This document shows positions 15,663 through 17,883 of a DNA stretch of 17,883 nt, in pieces (within the stretch, counting starts at the first letter, position 1; every line of letters starts with the position of its first letter). This DNA is from JAWXCM01 sp034408745 (GTDB taxonomy: Bacteria > Acidobacteriota > Terriglobia > Bryobacterales > Bryobacteraceae). The notes below the pieces were generated by a model. That model worked only from the letters and a program-made list of their open reading frames with translations. It ran no database searches and was not told where the DNA came from. The position numbers and the translations under genes are program-made. The stretch covers positions 1 to 17,883 of the forward strand of contig JAWXCM010000369.1 of the NCBI GenBank assembly GCA_034408745.1, read 5' to 3'.

Positions 15663-16598
15663 ATGAAACCCTTTCGAGGCCTCTTTCCTCCGCTCATCAC
15701 CCCGTTTGACGAACAGCTCCGCGTCGAGGAACGCGCGTTGCGCGATCATGTGGACTTTATGATCGGCAACGGAGTGGATGGCATGTGCGCCGGCTCAAGC
15801 ACCGGTGAGTTCATGAACCTGACCCGCGAAGAATGGGAGCAGGTCATTCACATCACCAGGGATCAGACTGCCGGCCGCGTTCCCCTGCTGGCCGGAGGAG
15901 CGGATATGTCCACCGCCGCCACGGTGGAACGCTGCCGCTTCGCCGAACGCATGGGCTTTGACGGCCTCCTCGTTATCAGCCCCTGGTACCAGGTGCATAC
16001 GCAGCGCGAACTCTATGCTCATTTCAAGGCAATTCGCGATGCCGTTTCGATTCCGATCATGATTTACAACAATCCGCCGGTGACAGGTGTGCAGCTAAGC
16101 ATCGATCTGCTGCAGCGGCTGGCGAACGACGGTATCGTCCAATACCTCAAGGATGCCGACTCCGATCCGTTCAACATCTCGCGGCTCAAGATGCGCCTGG
16201 GCGACAAACTGCACCTCTTCTACGGCCACGACAACAACGCGATCGGCGCTTTCGCCTTCGGCGCGACCGGTTGGGTCAGCGGGTCGTCGAACTTCGATCC
16301 GCTGCGCTGGTCAAACTTCATCCATGCCTGCATCGACGACAACGACTACGTGCGAGGCCGCGAGATCTGGTACCAGATGCTGCCATTCGTCGAGAAGGTC
16401 ACTGTGGGCCAAAACGGGGAGAGGGCGGACTGGATCGCGGTGATCAAGCGCGGACTCGAGGTCCGAGGCCATCGCGTGGGTTCCGTGCGTCCTCCCATGC
16501 TGCCGCTTACTCCGGAACTGGACAGCGAGGTGACGCGCATCGTTCAGGCGATGACATTCGAAGACGCTGCCGTGCCCGCCGGCCGGGGAAGGTCATGA
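15663..16598 (+). CDS. DHDPS/NAL-superfamily class I aldolase, divergent third copy
   Basis: This 311-residue TIM-barrel enzyme has a pyruvate-binding motif SSTGE (45-49), catalytic Tyr135 in IMIYNNPPVTG and Schiff-base Lys163 in YLKDADSD. Unlike the two copies upstream, it keeps the canonical P-x-TG loop after the Tyr and has KDADSD around the Lys. It therefore belongs to a different subfamily and probably handles another substrate or step. ATG 15663 is chosen for AAGGAA nine bases upstream (15648-15653). An in-frame ATG at 15624 overlaps the MFS gene but lacks that site. It overlaps the next propeller gene by ATGA. Alternatives within the superfamily include 2-keto-3-deoxy-gluconate aldolase-like and 5-keto-4-deoxyglucarate dehydratase-like enzymes. 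Confidence 0.87.
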   Translation: MKPFRGLFPPLITPFDEQLRVEERALRDHVDFMIGNGVDGMCAGSSTGEFMNLTREEWEQVIHITRDQTAGRVPLLAGGADMSTAATVERCRFAERMGFDGLLVISPWYQVHTQRELYAHFKAIRDAVSIPIMIYNNPPVTGVQLSIDLLQRLANDGIVQYLKDADSDPFNISRLKMRLGDKLHLFYGHDNNAIGAFAFGATGWVSGSSNFDPLRWSNFIHACIDDNDYVRGREIWYQMLPFVEKVTVGQNGERADWIAVIKRGLEVRGHRVGSVRPPMLPLTPELDSEVTRIVQAMTFEDAAVPAGRGRS

Positions 16599-17731
16599 AC
16601 CAGTGGCTCTTCGCAGCGCTGCTGCTCAGCGCCGGGCTGCTCTCCGCGCAGCCCGGCGAGCCGTTCGTTTTGTGGGATTCCTCGAAGGCTCTTCCCAAAG
16701 CGGCCGAAGCTCCTCTGCTGAGCGATGTACAGTTCCATGTGATCAAGAAGCGCGAACCCGAAGTGGATGGCTACGACTGGCTTCACGGAGTCGCGATCGT
16801 GCGCCACAAAGGCGTCCTATACGCAAGCTGGGGTCATAACAGAGGTCTCGAGAACACCATGGGTGAGGTGGTGCAGGGCAGCCGCAGCCGCGACGGCGGA
16901 CGCACCTGGTCCGCTGTGGAGATGATCGCGCCCGGCAATGCGAAATCGGCAGCCAGCCACGGCGTCTTCCTCTCGCATAAAGGCACGCTCTGGGCCTTTC
17001 TCTGCCGTTTCACCGGCAAGTACGAAGGGGTAAGCACGGAAGCCTACGTCCTGGATGAGCGGAGGGATCGCTGGGTGTCGCGCGGCATCGTCGCCAGAGA
17101 AGGTTTCTGGCCACTCGCCGAACCTGTGAAAATGGCGAACGGAAGTTGGCTCATGGCCGGGGCCAGTATCGCCGGAACGAATCCGGGCGCCGTGGCGGTG
17201 AGCCGCGGGGACGATCTCTCAAAATGGGATGTAAGCGTCATTCCGCAGATGCCCGATGCCAAAATGTGGGGCGAGACTGCGGCGATTGTCGATGGTAAAG
17301 AGGTGACCGCCATTGTGCGCTATGGGGCGAAGCCCCTGGCATTGGCCTCTTCCAGCCAGGACTACGGTCGTACCTGGACGGTCAACCGGGAGAGCAATCT
17401 CCCCATGGCGACATCCAAGCCCTATGCCGGAACGCTCTCGACCGGACAGCGCTACCTCATCTGCACCACCACTGCCGACAGTGGTGCACGCCGCTCGCCA
17501 CTGACCATTGCCGTCAGCCGCCCCGGTGACAAGTACTTTTCGAAGGTGTACCGAATTCGCGACGCTGTACGGCCGGGAGAAGCCGACACTAAGCCAGCCT
17601 CGCTGTCTTACCCCTATGCCGTGGAGTACGACGGAAAACTCTACGTGGCCTACTCGGTGGGTCACCTCGGCGGCAACCGCAACAGCGCCGAACTGGCCAT
17701 CATTCCTGTATCCGGGTTGAAGGCGGAGTGA
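16595..17731 (+). CDS. Exported sialidase-like (BNR/Asp-box) protein, divergent third copy
   Basis: This 378-residue protein has a Sec signal, MNQWLFAALLLSAGLLSAQ (1-19). Two clear Asp-boxes, SRDGGRTW (98-105) and SQDYGRTW (254-261), and repeated short hydrophobic strands indicate a BNR beta-propeller. Possible functional residues lie in WGETAAIV and in the C-terminal SYPYAVEYDGKLYVAYS block, followed by RNSAELAIIPVS. It is not a close paralogue of the other two propeller proteins and has fewer Asp-boxes. It is translationally coupled to the preceding aldolase by ATGA, the same pairing seen in module 1. It is the last gene of the rightward operon. Family databases would call it an exo-alpha-sialidase; the real substrate is unknown. 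Confidence 0.82.
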   Translation: MNQWLFAALLLSAGLLSAQPGEPFVLWDSSKALPKAAEAPLLSDVQFHVIKKREPEVDGYDWLHGVAIVRHKGVLYASWGHNRGLENTMGEVVQGSRSRDGGRTWSAVEMIAPGNAKSAASHGVFLSHKGTLWAFLCRFTGKYEGVSTEAYVLDERRDRWVSRGIVAREGFWPLAEPVKMANGSWLMAGASIAGTNPGAVAVSRGDDLSKWDVSVIPQMPDAKMWGETAAIVDGKEVTAIVRYGAKPLALASSSQDYGRTWTVNRESNLPMATSKPYAGTLSTGQRYLICTTTADSGARRSPLTIAVSRPGDKYFSKVYRIRDAVRPGEADTKPASLSYPYAVEYDGKLYVAYSVGHLGGNRNSAELAIIPVSGLKAE

Positions 17732-17792
17732 CCCATGCCTGCGGGAAAGAATCCGATACACGGTTGTGGTCCGCAATAAGTTCAGATCGGCC

Positions 17793-17883
17793 TTAGGCAG
17801 CCACCTTCTCGAGCCGGTACTCGTGGTGAAGTCCGCCCAAAACGGCAACGCGTCGGATCTCGTTGTCGTCAGGAATTCGGTGA
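17793..17883 (-). mobile_element. C-terminal end of an integrase-type transposase (partial, runs off the window)
   Basis: On the minus strand the last 29 codons of an open frame enter from the right edge and stop at TAA (17793-17795). The peptide ends RRVAVLGGLHHEYRLEKVAA. A GLHH-Y tail followed by a short charged and alanine-rich end is familiar to me from integrase-core (rve) transposases of the IS481/IS3-like type in soil bacteria. With only 29 residues and no catalytic region in the window the call is tentative. If correct, an insertion element borders the operon about 60 bp beyond its last gene, converging with it. Confidence 0.5.

Noticed and set aside
70..17731. Annotation as a complete sialic acid (nan) operon
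   Set aside because: NAL-like aldolases and sialidase-like proteins are present, but NanE, NanK, NagA and NagB type genes are missing and key sialidase motifs are not seen. Symbols such as nanA were therefore not assigned.

Overview
The window looks like a carbohydrate-utilisation locus from a high-GC Gram-negative bacterium. I place it in the Acidobacteriota, Solibacter/Bryobacter-like. This rests on two very large Oar-like TonB-dependent receptors with an N-terminal carboxypeptidase-regulatory-like domain, the absence of any SusD partner, BNR/Asp-box sialidase-like proteins, and the overall codon style. The taxonomic call is inference from gene content; no rRNA or other marker is present.

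Layout. A leftward operon (positions 6705 down to 70) encodes a DHDPS/N-acetylneuraminate-lyase-superfamily aldolase, a Tat-type secreted sialidase-like beta-propeller, a TonB receptor and an ACS-type MFS transporter. A LacI-family repressor (6870-7859) is transcribed divergently from it. The 164-bp gap between them holds a 32-bp interrupted palindrome at the predicted start point of a leftward promoter with a perfect TTGACA -35 box. After a gene-poor stretch of about 450 bp comes a rightward operon (8317-17731): IclR-family regulator, second aldolase, second TonB receptor, second sialidase-like protein, second MFS transporter, third (divergent) aldolase, third (divergent) sialidase-like protein. 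At the right edge is the C-terminal end of what looks like an integrase-type transposase on the minus strand.

The two arms are duplicated and diverged versions of one module. The receptors, the first two aldolases and the first two propeller proteins are clear paralogues. Gene order is permuted (aldolase-propeller-receptor-MFS versus aldolase-receptor-propeller-MFS), and each arm has its own regulator family. Four junctions use 4-bp ATGA start/stop overlaps, two of which join an aldolase directly to a propeller protein.

Likely joint function (inference): the receptor takes a glycoside or acidic oligosaccharide across the outer membrane, exported propeller enzymes release a sugar acid, the MFS carrier imports it, and a pyruvate-dependent class I aldolase or dehydratase processes a 2-keto-3-deoxy sugar acid. 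Sialic acid is the textbook pairing of these families. However, no ManNAc kinase, ManNAc-6-P epimerase or GlcN-6-P deaminase is present, and the canonical FRIP sialidase motif is not visible. The true substrate is therefore open.
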